A program made the position numbers and the translations under genes. From Ichthyobacterium seriolicida (lineage in GTDB: Bacteria > Bacteroidota > Bacteroidia > Flavobacteriales > Ichthyobacteriaceae): 64,000 bases of DNA. Of this stretch, positions 27,984 through 36,954 are shown piece by piece. The stretch lies in contig NZ_AP014564.1 of assembly GCF_002369955.1 (NCBI RefSeq), forward strand, positions 60,893 through 124,892, in the 5' to 3' direction. Each line of letters opens with the position of its first letter. The first letter of the stretch is position 1. The notes under the pieces were generated by a model. That model was not told the origin of the DNA and did no database searches. It was given only the letters and a program-made list of their open reading frames with translations.

Positions 27984-28457
27984 ATGAGACAAAAAACTAC
28001 CACTGCTACTATTATTTTATCAGTCCTTGTTGTAGGACTATTACTGTTAAACTATAACGTATGTAAAGGAATCGACCCCACTGGAGATGAATTAAATAAA
28101 AAGAAAGAATCAAAAGAGTGTCATTTAAAAAAAAGAAAAGAAGTCACCAATTCAGGAAATGAAGTGTCTCAGGAGAATTTAGTTAAAAAAACGTTTAGAG
28201 TATCTGGAAATTGTGGGATGTGCAAAGAAACCATAGAGGGCGCTGCTAGCTCCGTAAAGGGAGTTCATAATGCTATCTGGGATGTAAAACAAAAGAAAAT
28301 AACTGTAGCTTTTGATAGCACTAAAACTGATTTACACAAAATAGAAAAAGCAATAGCCGAATCTGGTTATGATACTGAAAACATAACTGCTAATGAGAAA
28401 GCTTACAAGGGGCTACATAAGTGTTGCCAATACAATAGAATGGCTAGTTCTAAATAA
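27984..28457 (+). CDS. HMA-domain copper-binding protein, exported
   Basis: This 157-residue protein has an N-terminal hydrophobic segment (residues 8-25) and a linker, then a heavy-metal-associated domain with the metal site GNCGMCKETIE and the fold-typical SSVKGVHNAIWDVKQKKITV. A C-terminal tail contains CC and the sequence HKCCQYN. It probably carries or buffers copper for the pump. It lies 67 bp after cusB, and the dispersed stem-loop at 28498 is placed to end the operon. Confidence 0.85.
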   Translation: MRQKTTTATIILSVLVVGLLLLNYNVCKGIDPTGDELNKKKESKECHLKKRKEVTNSGNEVSQENLVKKTFRVSGNCGMCKETIEGAASSVKGVHNAIWDVKQKKITVAFDSTKTDLHKIEKAIAESGYDTENITANEKAYKGLHKCCQYNRMASSK

Positions 28458-29056
28458 TATAACAGTTATATGATAAATCATATGTTCTAAAAACATGAAG
28501 CTGTCTCAAAACCGAGGCAGTTTTTTTGTTTGAAAGTAAAAACCCCTCGTTTAATTAATGAGACGGCTTCTTTTAAAGAATACTTTTATAAAACAAGACT
28601 CCATAATAATTGGCTGTCTGTTTTTTTTCAGATTAAAGTTGGAATAACAATTATCATTTGAGACCGTAAATTTAACTCTGTTTTTAATATCAATTTCCAG
28701 ACTTATTATAACTCATAGTTTTTTACTCCCCCCCCCCTCTCTCTTAAACTATCAACCGTTGATAATATCTATCTTGACTTATTTTATTTAACCTAAATCT
28801 AAGTTAGCGAGGCAATAATTTGCTTATATGTTAATAGAGATGGGCATAGAAACTCATTATTAGATTTTTTTATAGGTTTTAAGAGTTAAAACACTGAAAA
28901 TAAGGTTTTTAAATTATTTTTTGCGGTATTATAATTGTTGATATTATTGGAGTATTTTTAGTTTAATTGATGATTTTTATGAAAAAACATCAGATTATTA
29001 ACTTAATTGTACTAATTTAGCCGAGAGTTTTTTTTAACACTTTAAATTATAATTAT
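28458..29056. other. Intergenic region with stem-loops and IS982-like scar
   Basis: There is no credible gene in 599 bp. It holds a terminator-like stem (28498), a related CCCCTCGTTT/GAGACGG remnant (28543-28566), and a stretch near 28610-28690 resembling the IS982 leader at 15530-15600 (CTGTTTTTTTT, GACCGTAAATTT). It also holds a run of ten C (28728-28737), a near-palindrome TATCAACCGTTGATA (28750-28764), and a promoter-like TTGTAC...TTTAGCCGA just before the next gene. Confidence 0.55.
28498..28523 (+). terminator. Terminator-like stem after the metal-efflux operon
   Basis: Arms AAGCTGTCTC and GAGGCAGTTT enclose AAAACC, followed by a T run. It belongs to the dispersed stem family and lies 41 bp after the last gene of the efflux operon. 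Confidence 0.7.
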
Positions 29057-29440
29057 ATGAAAACAAAGAATTTATTTAAGAACGTTTTATCGTTAGTGGT
29101 AGCTGGTTTTATAGCATTTTCATGTTCTAAGGCAGATGAGAATTTACAAATTACATCTTTTAAATTCGAAAAGGAGAACGATACGAACAAAGCGGAGGCT
29201 ACTACATTAAAAGCTGATGCTGAAGGTAAAATTAATCATGAAGATGGTACCATAACAGTTACTGTAGATGCTAAAGCAGTTACAGCTTTAGCTCCTACCA
29301 TAAAGCTAGCTAAAGGAGCTACGGTAAGCCCTGCAAGTGGTACAGCAAAAGACTTTAGTGCTGCTACTGGTGTGGATTACACAGTAACTTCAGATGGAAA
29401 GACTAAGAAGTATACTGTAAAAGTTACGAAAAAATCATAA
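29057..29440 (+). CDS. Small DUF5018-like lipoprotein, single domain
   Basis: This 127-residue protein begins with a signal peptide and lipobox (FIAFSC, Cys23) and consists of one beta-rich domain. The domain starts QITSFKFEKENDTN, has TITVTVDAKAVTALAPTIKLA and GATVSPASG in the middle, and ends YTVTSDGKTKKYTVKVTK. The same pattern is repeated at least six times in the large lipoprotein at 61814-64000. It is probably surface- or periplasm-exposed. No enzymatic residues are visible. It has its own stem-loop terminator at 29473. Confidence 0.85.
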   Translation: MKTKNLFKNVLSLVVAGFIAFSCSKADENLQITSFKFEKENDTNKAEATTLKADAEGKINHEDGTITVTVDAKAVTALAPTIKLAKGATVSPASGTAKDFSAATGVDYTVTSDGKTKKYTVKVTKKS

Positions 29441-29472
29441 TAATAGAAGTAGAATTCTTAAAAAGAAAGAAG

Positions 29473-29498
29473 AAGCTGTCTCAAAACCGAGGCAGCTT
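29473..29498. terminator. Terminator-like stem after the small lipoprotein gene
   Basis: Arms AAGCTGTCTC and GAGGCAGCTT enclose AAAACC, followed by T8. It lies 33 bp beyond the stop of the 29057 gene and is identical in its arms to other members of the family. Confidence 0.75.
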
Positions 29499-29629
29499 TT
29501 TTTTGTTTTAATTAGAATTTGGATTAACATGCTTTGGCACACAATCTTCGAAAAAAGGTAGTATAAAAAAACAACTTCCTTTTAAAAGGAAAGTAAAATG
29601 TAGTGCTAAATACCAAAAATTAAAAAAAA

Positions 29630-29654
29630 CCGCCTCATTTCATTAATGAGACGG
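29630..29654. terminator. Bidirectional terminator between the 29057 gene and mvaS
   Basis: Arms CCGCCTCATT and AATGAGACGG enclose TCATT, with A8 to the left and T7 a few bases to the right. It is placed to stop the minus-strand mvaS transcript and could stop plus-strand read-through. Confidence 0.75.
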
Positions 29655-29694
29655 CTTCATTTTTTTGCCTTATTTAAGATAAATAATTAGTGTT

Positions 29695-31179
29695 TTATTT
29701 GAATTCGTAATGTCTAGATCCTTTAAAAATGCCATCTTCATCTATATGTTTCAAATAGAACTCTTTTGTAGGAGGGATAACACTATTTTTCAATTCTCTT
29801 TTATGTAATTTTTCATAGGTATCGTAGTCTATACTGGTCCTTTTGGATAAGGTTTCAAACAGAAAAAAGTTTTTTGTGGGAATCTTCCAATTTCTATTTA
29901 TTGTAGCTTCAAATATCTTAGACTTAGAGCCACTTCCATATGATATAAATCCTATGGTTTTATCAGATATGTCATTTCCATATTCTAGGCTTTTTTCTAG
30001 AAAAGACATCAAGGCCATAAAAATAGATGAAGTATACATATTTCCTATTTCTTTGGAAGCGTATTCTGATTTTTTGATTTTCTGTTTTACAAAATTCTCA
30101 TAAAGAGAATTCTTACTTATAGCTTTTAAAATATTTTCTTTTTCTAAATCACTCTTTTCCAAATAGGAATTGATAAATTCTAATCCAGTCTCTGTCTCTA
30201 TATCTTTTAAAAGATCACTACCCTTAAAATTTTCAAAAAATAATTCTGTTAAAATTCTCTTTCCGTGGAAAGCATAAGGCAAATGGAAAATAATCTGTTC
30301 CCAAACATTTAAGTAGTTTTCTTCCTCTTTAGAAGACTTTTTGTTTTCTACGAAATTGAAATATGCTTTTTTTATCTGTTCTTGATAGCACTTATTAGAA
30401 TACTGTCCTTCAAAAACAGGCATGTCTCTAATGATTTCTATGCTCTGTTCTTTCATTCCACATATTTCTGGATTAGAATCCATTTTTCCTATTATATCTT
30501 TTTTAGCCTCATTGTCTATAGAAATCAATTTTATTATATCGTTGATTATATCTGCTTTTTTGATACTCCTTTTTGGCTTGAAAAAATCAAATACACCCTC
30601 AGATGCTATTCCCCAACTATCTCCTATAGTTAAAAGACGCGGCTCTGCTTTTAACAATATAGCCACAGCTCCAGCTCCCTGAGTGTACTCTCCAGTAGAC
30701 TCTAAATCGTATTTAGCAAAATCAGAAGTTATTACAACTGCCATTTTTGACGGATTTACCTTTATCCAATCCACACAATTGTGCAGTGCATCTACTCCAC
30801 TAATACAAGCGAATATCATATCTAGGACATCGCAATTTTCAAAACCCTTTTTATCTTGTAGTTTATCCGATAACATCTTTAACACGTAGGTAGATGTGGG
30901 CTTAGAATTATCTAAGGCGCTTTCAGTAGCTAAATATATTCTACCTATGTCTTTGGGATTTATACCATTTTTATCTATCAGCCATAGCAAAGCATTTGCA
31001 GCCATAGTAGCTGTATCTTCGTGAACATCCAAAAAAGACATTTTATTTAACCCTAACCCTTTAGCTAGTTTTTCTGGCTCTATATTTCTCTTCTCTGCCA
31101 AAACTTCTATTGGAAGAAATATGTTAGGAACATAGAATGCCATATCGTCAATTCCTACAGGAGTTTTTAAGTTATTCAA
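29695..31179 (-). CDS. mvaS: Hydroxymethylglutaryl-CoA synthase
   Basis: This 494-residue enzyme condenses acetyl-CoA with acetoacetyl-CoA to HMG-CoA, the entry to the mevalonate route to isoprenoids. The thiolase-fold residues fit: Glu86 in LATESALDNSK, nucleophile Cys125 in MIFACISGVDAL, and a likely catalytic His in PYAFHGKRIL. FISYGSGSKSKIFEA near the C-terminus is also typical. It is about 100 residues longer than Gram-positive MvaS because of an inserted lysine-rich central segment. It lies 33 bp downstream of psd on the same strand. Confidence 0.9.
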   Translation of the reverse strand: MNNLKTPVGIDDMAFYVPNIFLPIEVLAEKRNIEPEKLAKGLGLNKMSFLDVHEDTATMAANALLWLIDKNGINPKDIGRIYLATESALDNSKPTSTYVLKMLSDKLQDKKGFENCDVLDMIFACISGVDALHNCVDWIKVNPSKMAVVITSDFAKYDLESTGEYTQGAGAVAILLKAEPRLLTIGDSWGIASEGVFDFFKPKRSIKKADIINDIIKLISIDNEAKKDIIGKMDSNPEICGMKEQSIEIIRDMPVFEGQYSNKCYQEQIKKAYFNFVENKKSSKEEENYLNVWEQIIFHLPYAFHGKRILTELFFENFKGSDLLKDIETETGLEFINSYLEKSDLEKENILKAISKNSLYENFVKQKIKKSEYASKEIGNMYTSSIFMALMSFLEKSLEYGNDISDKTIGFISYGSGSKSKIFEATINRNWKIPTKNFFLFETLSKRTSIDYDTYEKLHKRELKNSVIPPTKEFYLKHIDEDGIFKGSRHYEFK

Positions 31180-31212
31180 TTATAGTTTTTTTTAGCTTAC
31201 TACTTTTTCTAT

Positions 31213-31863
31213 CTAATTAATCTTAGCTATTAGCTGTCCCCCCTTCACTTTTTGATTTAGTGATACATCTATTGTCGAATCCATTGGTATGAATAGATCT
31301 AATCTAGATCCAAATTTTATAAATCCAGAATCATCCCCTTGAACTACCATTTTACCTTCTTCAGCATAGTTGACAATACGTCTTGCTAAAAACCCAGCTA
31401 TTTGTCTGTAGAGTATTTCTGTCTTATTTATATTCGTCTCTAAAACCACAGTAGTACGTTCGTTTTTAATAGATGATTTAGGATGCCATGCCACTAAGTA
31501 TTTACCCGGATGGTATTTGGAAAATAAAACCTTTCCACTTGCAGGATAACGAGTTACATGTACATTTAAAGGAGACATGAATATAGATATCTGTATGCGC
31601 TCATCTTTGAAATATTCATTTTCATATACTTTTTCTAAGATTACCACTTTCCCATCTACAGGAGATGTGATATAGTTCCCCCCCCCATGCACGCCTCTAT
31701 GGGGATTTCTGAAGAAATTGAGTATAATTGAAAATAAAGCAGTAGACACAATCAATACATACACACTTATTTGAGAAGGTGAATACAATATCAATCCTAT
31801 ATTGATGAAAAATAAGATAGTAAAAGTATTTAGCAATACACCATACCCTTCTTTATGTATCAT
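31213..31863 (-). CDS. psd: Phosphatidylserine decarboxylase
   Basis: This 216-residue membrane enzyme makes phosphatidylethanolamine. Two hydrophobic helices open the protein; FFRNPHRGV, SPVDGKV and the self-cleavage motif KFGSRLDLF (pyruvoyl formed at the Ser) follow. The short form with a GS motif matches the PSD group common in Bacteroidota. The gene overlaps cdsA by 11 bp, and the two act in the same phospholipid pathway. A run of nine G in the coding strand (31678-31686) encodes the GGG before NYITSP and could slip. Confidence 0.92.
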   Translation of the reverse strand: MIHKEGYGVLLNTFTILFFINIGLILYSPSQISVYVLIVSTALFSIILNFFRNPHRGVHGGGNYITSPVDGKVVILEKVYENEYFKDERIQISIFMSPLNVHVTRYPASGKVLFSKYHPGKYLVAWHPKSSIKNERTTVVLETNINKTEILYRQIAGFLARRIVNYAEEGKMVVQGDDSGFIKFGSRLDLFIPMDSTIDVSLNQKVKGGQLIAKIN

Positions 31864-32674
31864 GGTATATCAATTTAAAAAATAAATAGACAAAAGGGCA
31901 TACAAATAAAAAACTATCTATCCTATCCAAAATACCCCCATGCCCTGGTAGTATTCTTCCAGAATCCTTAGTCTGAGCAAATCTCTTGAGCATAGATTCT
32001 ATTAGATCTCCAAATATGCTAGTAACCACTATTATACTAACCAATATAAACCATAAAGTAATGGTTAATTTATTATTTATCCAAAATATGTACATAAAAT
32101 AACTTATCAAATACGAAAAGAATATCCCTCCTAAAAACCCCTCCAATGTTTTTTGAGGAGATAATTTTTTGAATAACTTTTTCTTTCCAAAATATTTGCC
32201 TATTAAATATGCAAAGCTATCATTAGACCATATCAAAATAAATATGCTGAGTATTATCTTGTTGTGCTCCTTTGATAATTCTATTTGTATTACCTCAAAA
32301 ATTAAGAGCAAAGGAAGCGTTACATATATAGTTGATATGAATATTTTACCTAAATAATCAAATGGATTTTCTATACTCTTTCTAAAGAGAGGAATCAAAA
32401 AATTTATAAATAAGAAGAATATTATTGCTAGCTCTAAGTATCTATTTTTATCTATGATATAGAGGAAAAGAAGTACAGTAAATACGTTGGTGAATGCCCA
32501 ACCTATTTTACTCATTTTGGTCATCTTATAGAATTCATAATTTCCTATAAGAGACATAGCAACCAAGAAAAAGTACAGTGAGTACTTAGAATAAACGACA
32601 CAGAAATAAGATATAGATACGAATACTATTCCTGTTATGGTCCTTTTTAAAAAATCATTTGACATAATTTTCAT
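31853..32674 (-). CDS. cdsA: Phosphatidate cytidylyltransferase
   Basis: This 273-residue integral membrane enzyme makes CDP-diacylglycerol from phosphatidate and CTP. There are about eight hydrophobic segments. The CDP-OH signature region is visible at the C-terminal end (SPQKTLEGFLGGI and GDLIESMLKRFAQTKDSG, then LPGHGGILDRIDS). It shares its first base with the ftsH stop (TAATG) and overlaps psd at the other end, so ftsH-cdsA-psd form one transcript. Confidence 0.94.
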   Translation of the reverse strand: MKIMSNDFLKRTITGIVFVSISYFCVVYSKYSLYFFLVAMSLIGNYEFYKMTKMSKIGWAFTNVFTVLLFLYIIDKNRYLELAIIFFLFINFLIPLFRKSIENPFDYLGKIFISTIYVTLPLLLIFEVIQIELSKEHNKIILSIFILIWSNDSFAYLIGKYFGKKKLFKKLSPQKTLEGFLGGIFFSYLISYFMYIFWINNKLTITLWFILVSIIVVTSIFGDLIESMLKRFAQTKDSGRILPGHGGILDRIDSFLFVCPFVYLFFKLIYHDT

Positions 32675-34791
32675 TAGATATTCACCGCTTTTTCTGTTTC
32701 CTTGTTAGCCTTGCCTACCGTCTCTTCTTTATTTAAACTTTCACTTTTGTCTTTTATTTTTCTTTCTGTTTTTTTTGCAACTTCTTTTTTATCTTCTTTA
32801 TTTAGCTCTTTTTTTTCTTTTTTTTCTTTTTCCTCCTTTTCTTTATTTTTTATCTCCTCTTCTCTTTTCTCTTTAGCACTTTTGCCAAAAATATCTTCCA
32901 GGTCCTTTTTAAAAAGCACCTCTTTTTTTAGAAGTCTTTCAGATAGCTGAATCAATTCTTTTTTATGCTTTTTCAATATATCTAGAGCTCTATTGTACTG
33001 AGATTCAATAATATTTGATATTTCACTATCAATTATAAGGGCGGTCTCATTACTATAAGGTTTTGTAAAATTATAGTCCCCTGACTTTTGAGAATCGTAA
33101 TAAGTAACATTTCCTATTTTTTCGCTTAAGCCATAAAAGGTGACCATGGCTTTTGCTTGTTTTGTAACTTTCTCTAAGTCATTTAGAGCTCCTGTAGATA
33201 CCGTATTTAGCAATATCTGCTCTGCAGCCCTACCTCCAAGGGTAGCACACATATCATCGAGAATTTGTTCTACAGTGGTTATCTGTCTCTCTTCTGGCAA
33301 ATACCAAGCTGCGCCTAAAGTTTTACCTCTAGGCACTATTGTTACCTTAACCAAAGGAGCAGCGTGTTCTAATAACCAGCTCACAGTTGCATGTCCCGCC
33401 TCATGAAATGATATGGTCTCCCTTTCCTTTGGAGTTATGATCTTGTTTTTCTTTTCTAATCCACATAGAACTCTGTCTATAGCGTCTAAAAAGTGTTGTA
33501 ATACTACACTTGTGCTATTTCTTCTGGCAGCTATTAAAGCTGCTTCATTACATATATTTGCTATATCCGCACCCGAGAATCCAGGTGTTTGCTTTGCAAG
33601 AAAATCTATGTTTAATTTCTTTTGATGTTTGATAGTTCGAAGATGTACTTTGAATATTTCTTTTCTCTCTTTGAGCTCTGGTAAATCTACATATATCTGT
33701 CTATCGAATCTTCCCGGTCTCAAGAGGGCTTTATCGAGGATATCAGATCTGTTTGTAGCAGCCATAACTATTACGTTTATATCGCTTCCAAAACCATCCA
33801 TTTCTGTAAGCAGCTGATTGAGAGTATTTTCCCTTTCATCATTCCCTCCTGGGACTTGCCCATTCGAACGAGATTTTCCTATAGCATCGATCTCATCTAT
33901 AAAGATTATACAAGGGGATTTGTCTTTTGCTTTCTTAAATAAATCTCTAACCCTAGATGCTCCTACTCCTACAAACATCTCTACAAAGTCTGATCCCGAC
34001 AAGGAAAAAAACGGAACTTTAGCCTCTCCAGCCACAGCCTTTGCCAAAAGAGTTTTTCCAGTACCTGGAGAGCCTATCAACAGCACTCCTCTAGGGATCT
34101 TACCTCCTAGTTTGGTGTATCTATCAGGATTTTTAAGGAAGTCTACTATTTCTTGTATCTCCTCTTTGGCCTCTGTCAAACCTGCTACATCTTTAAAAGA
34201 TATCTTAATGTTGTCATTTTCATCAAAGAGCTTGGCTTTGGATTTACCTACCGAAAATATATGACCTCCCCCACCTAATCCTCCATCACTCCTCAATTTA
34301 CGAGATATTAGTATCCAGGATATCAGCAGTATTGCAATTGGAAGTATCCAGCCTATATTATCTGTCCAACTTCCCCTTGTTTCGTATTCCCATAAGAAAT
34401 CTAAATTGTAGCTCTCTTTTATGCTCTTGAGATCATTTTCAAAATTTTGTAAATCTCCTATTTCAAAACTATAATGAGGCCCTATCTTATTTAGATCACT
34501 ACTAAGAGGCAATACGCTTACACTTTTATGTATATCATTTCTCAGAGCTTCCTCATTTAGGAATACTTGTGCTATGGATCTGTTTATTATTAAAACCTTA
34601 GATACATGACCATCTTTCAAGTAATTAGTGAATTCTTGTGTATTTATACTCTTCATTCCAGTATTCATGGAAGAGTAGAATTGAATCCCCAAAACTACCA
34701 CGAGAATAATCCCATAGAGCCAGTATGCATTAAATTTTCTACTGCTCGGTCTCTTATTACCAGTATTCTTATGCTCTTTGTTATTTTTCAA
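32674..34791 (-). CDS. ftsH: ATP-dependent zinc metalloprotease FtsH
   Basis: This 705-residue membrane AAA+ protease degrades unassembled or regulatory membrane proteins. Two N-terminal transmembrane segments flank a periplasmic domain. Walker A GSPGTGKT, Walker [10 protein letters not shown], the second region of homology [21 protein letters not shown] and zinc motif HEAGH are all present. The last 75 residues are an extreme Lys/Glu tail ([13 protein letters not shown] and similar), longer than usual. It leads cdsA and psd, and follows rsfS. Confidence 0.97.
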   Translation of the reverse strand: MKNNKEHKNTGNKRPSSRKFNAYWLYGIILVVVLGIQFYSSMNTGMKSINTQEFTNYLKDGHVSKVLIINRSIAQVFLNEEALRNDIHKSVSVLPLSSDLNKIGPHYSFEIGDLQNFENDLKSIKESYNLDFLWEYETRGSWTDNIGWILPIAILLISWILISRKLRSDGGLGGGGHIFSVGKSKAKLFDENDNIKISFKDVAGLTEAKEEIQEIVDFLKNPDRYTKLGGKIPRGVLLIGSPGTGKTLLAKAVAGEAKVPFFSLSGSDFVEMFVGVGASRVRDLFKKAKDKSPCIIFIDEIDAIGKSRSNGQVPGGNDERENTLNQLLTEMDGFGSDINVIVMAATNRSDILDKALLRPGRFDRQIYVDLPELKERKEIFKVHLRTIKHQKKLNIDFLAKQTPGFSGADIANICNEAALIAARRNSTSVVLQHFLDAIDRVLCGLEKKNKIITPKERETISFHEAGHATVSWLLEHAAPLVKVTIVPRGKTLGAAWYLPEERQITTVEQILDDMCATLGGRAAEQILLNTVSTGALNDLEKVTKQAKAMVTFYGLSEKIGNVTYYDSQKSGDYNFTKPYSNETALIIDSEISNIIESQYNRALDILKKHKKELIQLSERLLKKEVLFKKDLEDIFGKSAKEKREEEIKNKEKEEKEKKEKKELNKEDKKEVAKKTERKIKDKSESLNKEETVGKANKETEKAVNI

Positions 34792-34821
34792 AATATTAAT
34801 TTGTTTTGAGTTTTTTCTATA

Positions 34822-35214
34822 CTAGGTAGATATACTTTCTGATTCTCTATTTCCCCAGAGATTCTCTATATCATAGAATGCCCTATAAGGTTCTTGAAAT
34901 ATATGCACCACTACATTTACATAATCTAATATAACCCATTGTGAATTACTCAGCCCCTCTACGCTGAAAGGCTTTTCTTTAGAGCTCTTAGATACTTTTC
35001 TCTCTACATTGGAGGCTATACTAGAAACGTGAACATTCGAACTGCCTTGGCATACTATAAAATAATCACAAACAGAGCCATCAACCTTCCTGATGTCCAT
35101 GAGGTTTATATCCACCCCCTTGGAATCTACTATAGCCTCCGTTATCTCCTTTATTATATTATCTGGCTTAGCCAAAGATTCTGTCACATTTATTTTCTTT
35201 GAAAATCTGTGCAA
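34822..35214 (-). CDS. rsfS: Ribosome silencing factor RsfS
   Basis: This 130-residue factor binds uL14 and blocks subunit joining when nutrients are low. The family core is clear: DIRKVDGSVCDYFIVCQGSS, VEGLSNSQWVILDYVNVVVHIF and YDIENLWGN. No ATG starts this frame. The open frame begins at a TTG (35214, MHRFSKKINV), and a GTG nine codons later (in KINVTES) is as plausible by comparison with family lengths. It stands 30 bp before ftsH on the same strand, the usual flavobacterial arrangement. Confidence 0.9.
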   Translation of the reverse strand: MHRFSKKINVTESLAKPDNIIKEITEAIVDSKGVDINLMDIRKVDGSVCDYFIVCQGSSNVHVSSIASNVERKVSKSSKEKPFSVEGLSNSQWVILDYVNVVVHIFQEPYRAFYDIENLWGNRESESIST

Positions 35215-35291
35215 AAATAGATCTTTACTTCTAAATGCACAATAATCTAAATTACATTATACCCCCCCTTATGTCAAAGGGTTGGGAAACA

Positions 35292-36380
35292 CTATTTTAT
35301 ATATCTAAAATCTTGTTTGTATTCGATGTTTTTCAAAGTTTCGTAAATCATACGTATAACATTTTCAACATCTTTTTTATTTACCATCTCAACAGTAGTA
35401 TGCATATATCTCAAAGGTAAAGATATCAAAGCCGAAGCTACTCCACCATTTGAATATGCGAATTCATCAGTATCTGTACCAGTATAAGCAGAACAAGTAG
35501 CTCTTTGAAAAGGTATTTTGTTTTTTTCAGCTACATCTATTATGAATTCTCTGAAATTATTGTGAATAGAAGGGGCATAAGATATAACTGGTCCTTTTCT
35601 AGAAAATATATCACCTTCTATTTTTTTATCTATCATAGGAGTTTGGGTATCGTGAGTCACATCGGTGACTATAGCTAAATCTGGTTTTATACTTCTGCTA
35701 ATCATTTTAGCCCCTCTCAATCCAACTTCTTCTTGAACGGAATTAACTATGTATAAACCAAAGGGAAGAGTATCTTTGTTAAGAGTCAGCAATCTTGCTA
35801 CCTCTGCAATCATAAAACCTCCAATCCTGTTATCTAGAGCTCTACACACAAAATTATCTTTGTTGAGAATTGTAAATTCGTCCTGGTATGTTATTACACA
35901 TCCAACATGAACCCCCATTTTTTCTACTTCTTCTTTGTTTTCAGCTCCTACATCTATTGTTATGTTATCTTTTTTAGGAGATTGTTCTTTATCTGCCTTG
36001 CGCGTGTGTATTGCTGGCCATCCAAAAACACCAGGGACAATTCCTTTTTTGGTGTGTATATTAACTCTTTTAGAAGGAGCAATCTGATGGTCAGACCCAC
36101 CGTTTCTATTTACATATATCAATCCCTCAGGGGATATATAATTCACAAACCAAGATATCTCATCTGCGTGAGCCTCTATTACCACTTTAAAATCTGATTC
36201 TGGATTTATAACCCCCACTCCTGTTCCGTAAATATCAGTATATGTTTTATGCACAAAAGGCTTTATGTAATCTAACCAAATTTGCTGCCCTTTGGATTCA
36301 AATCCAGTAGGAGAGGCTACATTTAGATAATCTCTTAGGAAATTTAAAGACTTTTCTTCTATAATATTTTGTGGATCCAT
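35292..36380 (-). CDS. M42-family aminopeptidase
   Basis: This 362-residue zinc or cobalt peptidase of the FrvX/glutamyl-aminopeptidase group trims peptides in the cytoplasm. Metal and catalytic residues are visible: EAHADEISW (His, Asp), CRALDNRIGG (Asp), VQEEVGLRGA (Glu-Glu), TDVTHDTQTP (Asp) and a late His in LRYMHTTVEMV. The N-terminus LNVASPTGFE is typical. There is no signal peptide. The 77-bp gap to rsfS contains a C7 run. Confidence 0.92.
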   Translation of the reverse strand: MDPQNIIEEKSLNFLRDYLNVASPTGFESKGQQIWLDYIKPFVHKTYTDIYGTGVGVINPESDFKVVIEAHADEISWFVNYISPEGLIYVNRNGGSDHQIAPSKRVNIHTKKGIVPGVFGWPAIHTRKADKEQSPKKDNITIDVGAENKEEVEKMGVHVGCVITYQDEFTILNKDNFVCRALDNRIGGFMIAEVARLLTLNKDTLPFGLYIVNSVQEEVGLRGAKMISRSIKPDLAIVTDVTHDTQTPMIDKKIEGDIFSRKGPVISYAPSIHNNFREFIIDVAEKNKIPFQRATCSAYTGTDTDEFAYSNGGVASALISLPLRYMHTTVEMVNKKDVENVIRMIYETLKNIEYKQDFRYIK

Positions 36381-36614
36381 ATTTCTATTAAAGTTATTTA
36401 GGATTGTTTAGTTCGAATTTTGGGAACATATCATTTAACTTCTACATTCATATTTTGTTGCCGTTTAATGGCGAGGTAAATTCTGACCTTCACGCATATC
36501 AGTCTCTTTACCTTGAAAGACAGCATAACAGCCTTTATTAAAGGCAAATTACCTGCTGACTAAAACTAATTTTCGATAAGAGGTTTTAAATTATCCAGAA
36601 TTGATATGTTTTTG

Positions 36615-36689
36615 GGTGAAGGACCGGGTTCGAACCGGCGGCCTCTGGAACCACAATCCAGCGCTCTAACCAACTGAGCTACAATCACC
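36615..36689 (-). tRNA. tRNA-His (anticodon GTG), imperfect acceptor stem
   Basis: Read on the minus strand: extra G-1, D arm GCTC/GAGC, anticodon stem CTGGA/TCCAG with loop TTGTGGT, and T arm GCCGG/CCGGT around TTCGAAC. The anticodon is GTG, for histidine. The acceptor strands GTGATTG and CCTTCAC pair at only five of seven positions (T-T and T-C mismatches at the fifth and sixth pairs). Confidence 0.9.
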
Positions 36690-36714
36690 ATATGACTCTC
36701 TAAGTTTGCGAATG

Positions 36715-36722
36715 CAAATTTA
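36715..36722 (-). promoter_or_regulatory. -7 box for tRNA-His
   Basis: TAAATTTG on the minus strand fits TAnnTTTG and precedes the tRNA by 25 bases. A small palindrome TTTGCGAATGCAAA overlaps it. Confidence 0.45.
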
Positions 36723-36954
36723 AAATAGTTTTTTTATTCCCAGGAAATTTTATTGATAAAATTTATCTAGTTTAATAAAGGGCTTGTTGTAATTTTGGTG
36801 TTCTTTATGGATGTTTTCATATTGCCAGTTTTTAGGCATTTCAATTACGCTGTTTAGCGAGTTTTAAAACAATTTAAGTCCTAAAGCAATTCAAAAAGTA
36901 TATGAGTAAAGTTCTCGACACATATTTATTCTAATGTTTTTTATATTCTAACAT

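Larger units (their letters stand above)
36381..36954. other. Intergenic region around tRNA-His
   Basis: Apart from the tRNA (36615-36689) and its promoter box, I see no gene. A short hairpin GCCTTT/AAAGGC lies at 36531-36545. No tmRNA signature was found here despite the neighbouring smpB. Confidence 0.5.

Noticed and set aside
28750-28764. TATCAACCGTTGATA as an operator for the 29057 gene
   Set aside because: It is about 290 bp upstream, only 15 bp long and does not recur near other genes that I noticed; kept only as a note in the intergenic entry.
30382-30889. Plus-strand frames opposite mvaS
   Set aside because: They are antisense shadows of a clear HMG-CoA synthase gene and have no recognisable motifs.
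36531-36545. Hairpin GCCTTT/AAAGGC as a small RNA or tmRNA piece near smpB
   Set aside because: The stem is short, there is no tmRNA-like GGGG...CCA ending or tag frame nearby, and no T run.
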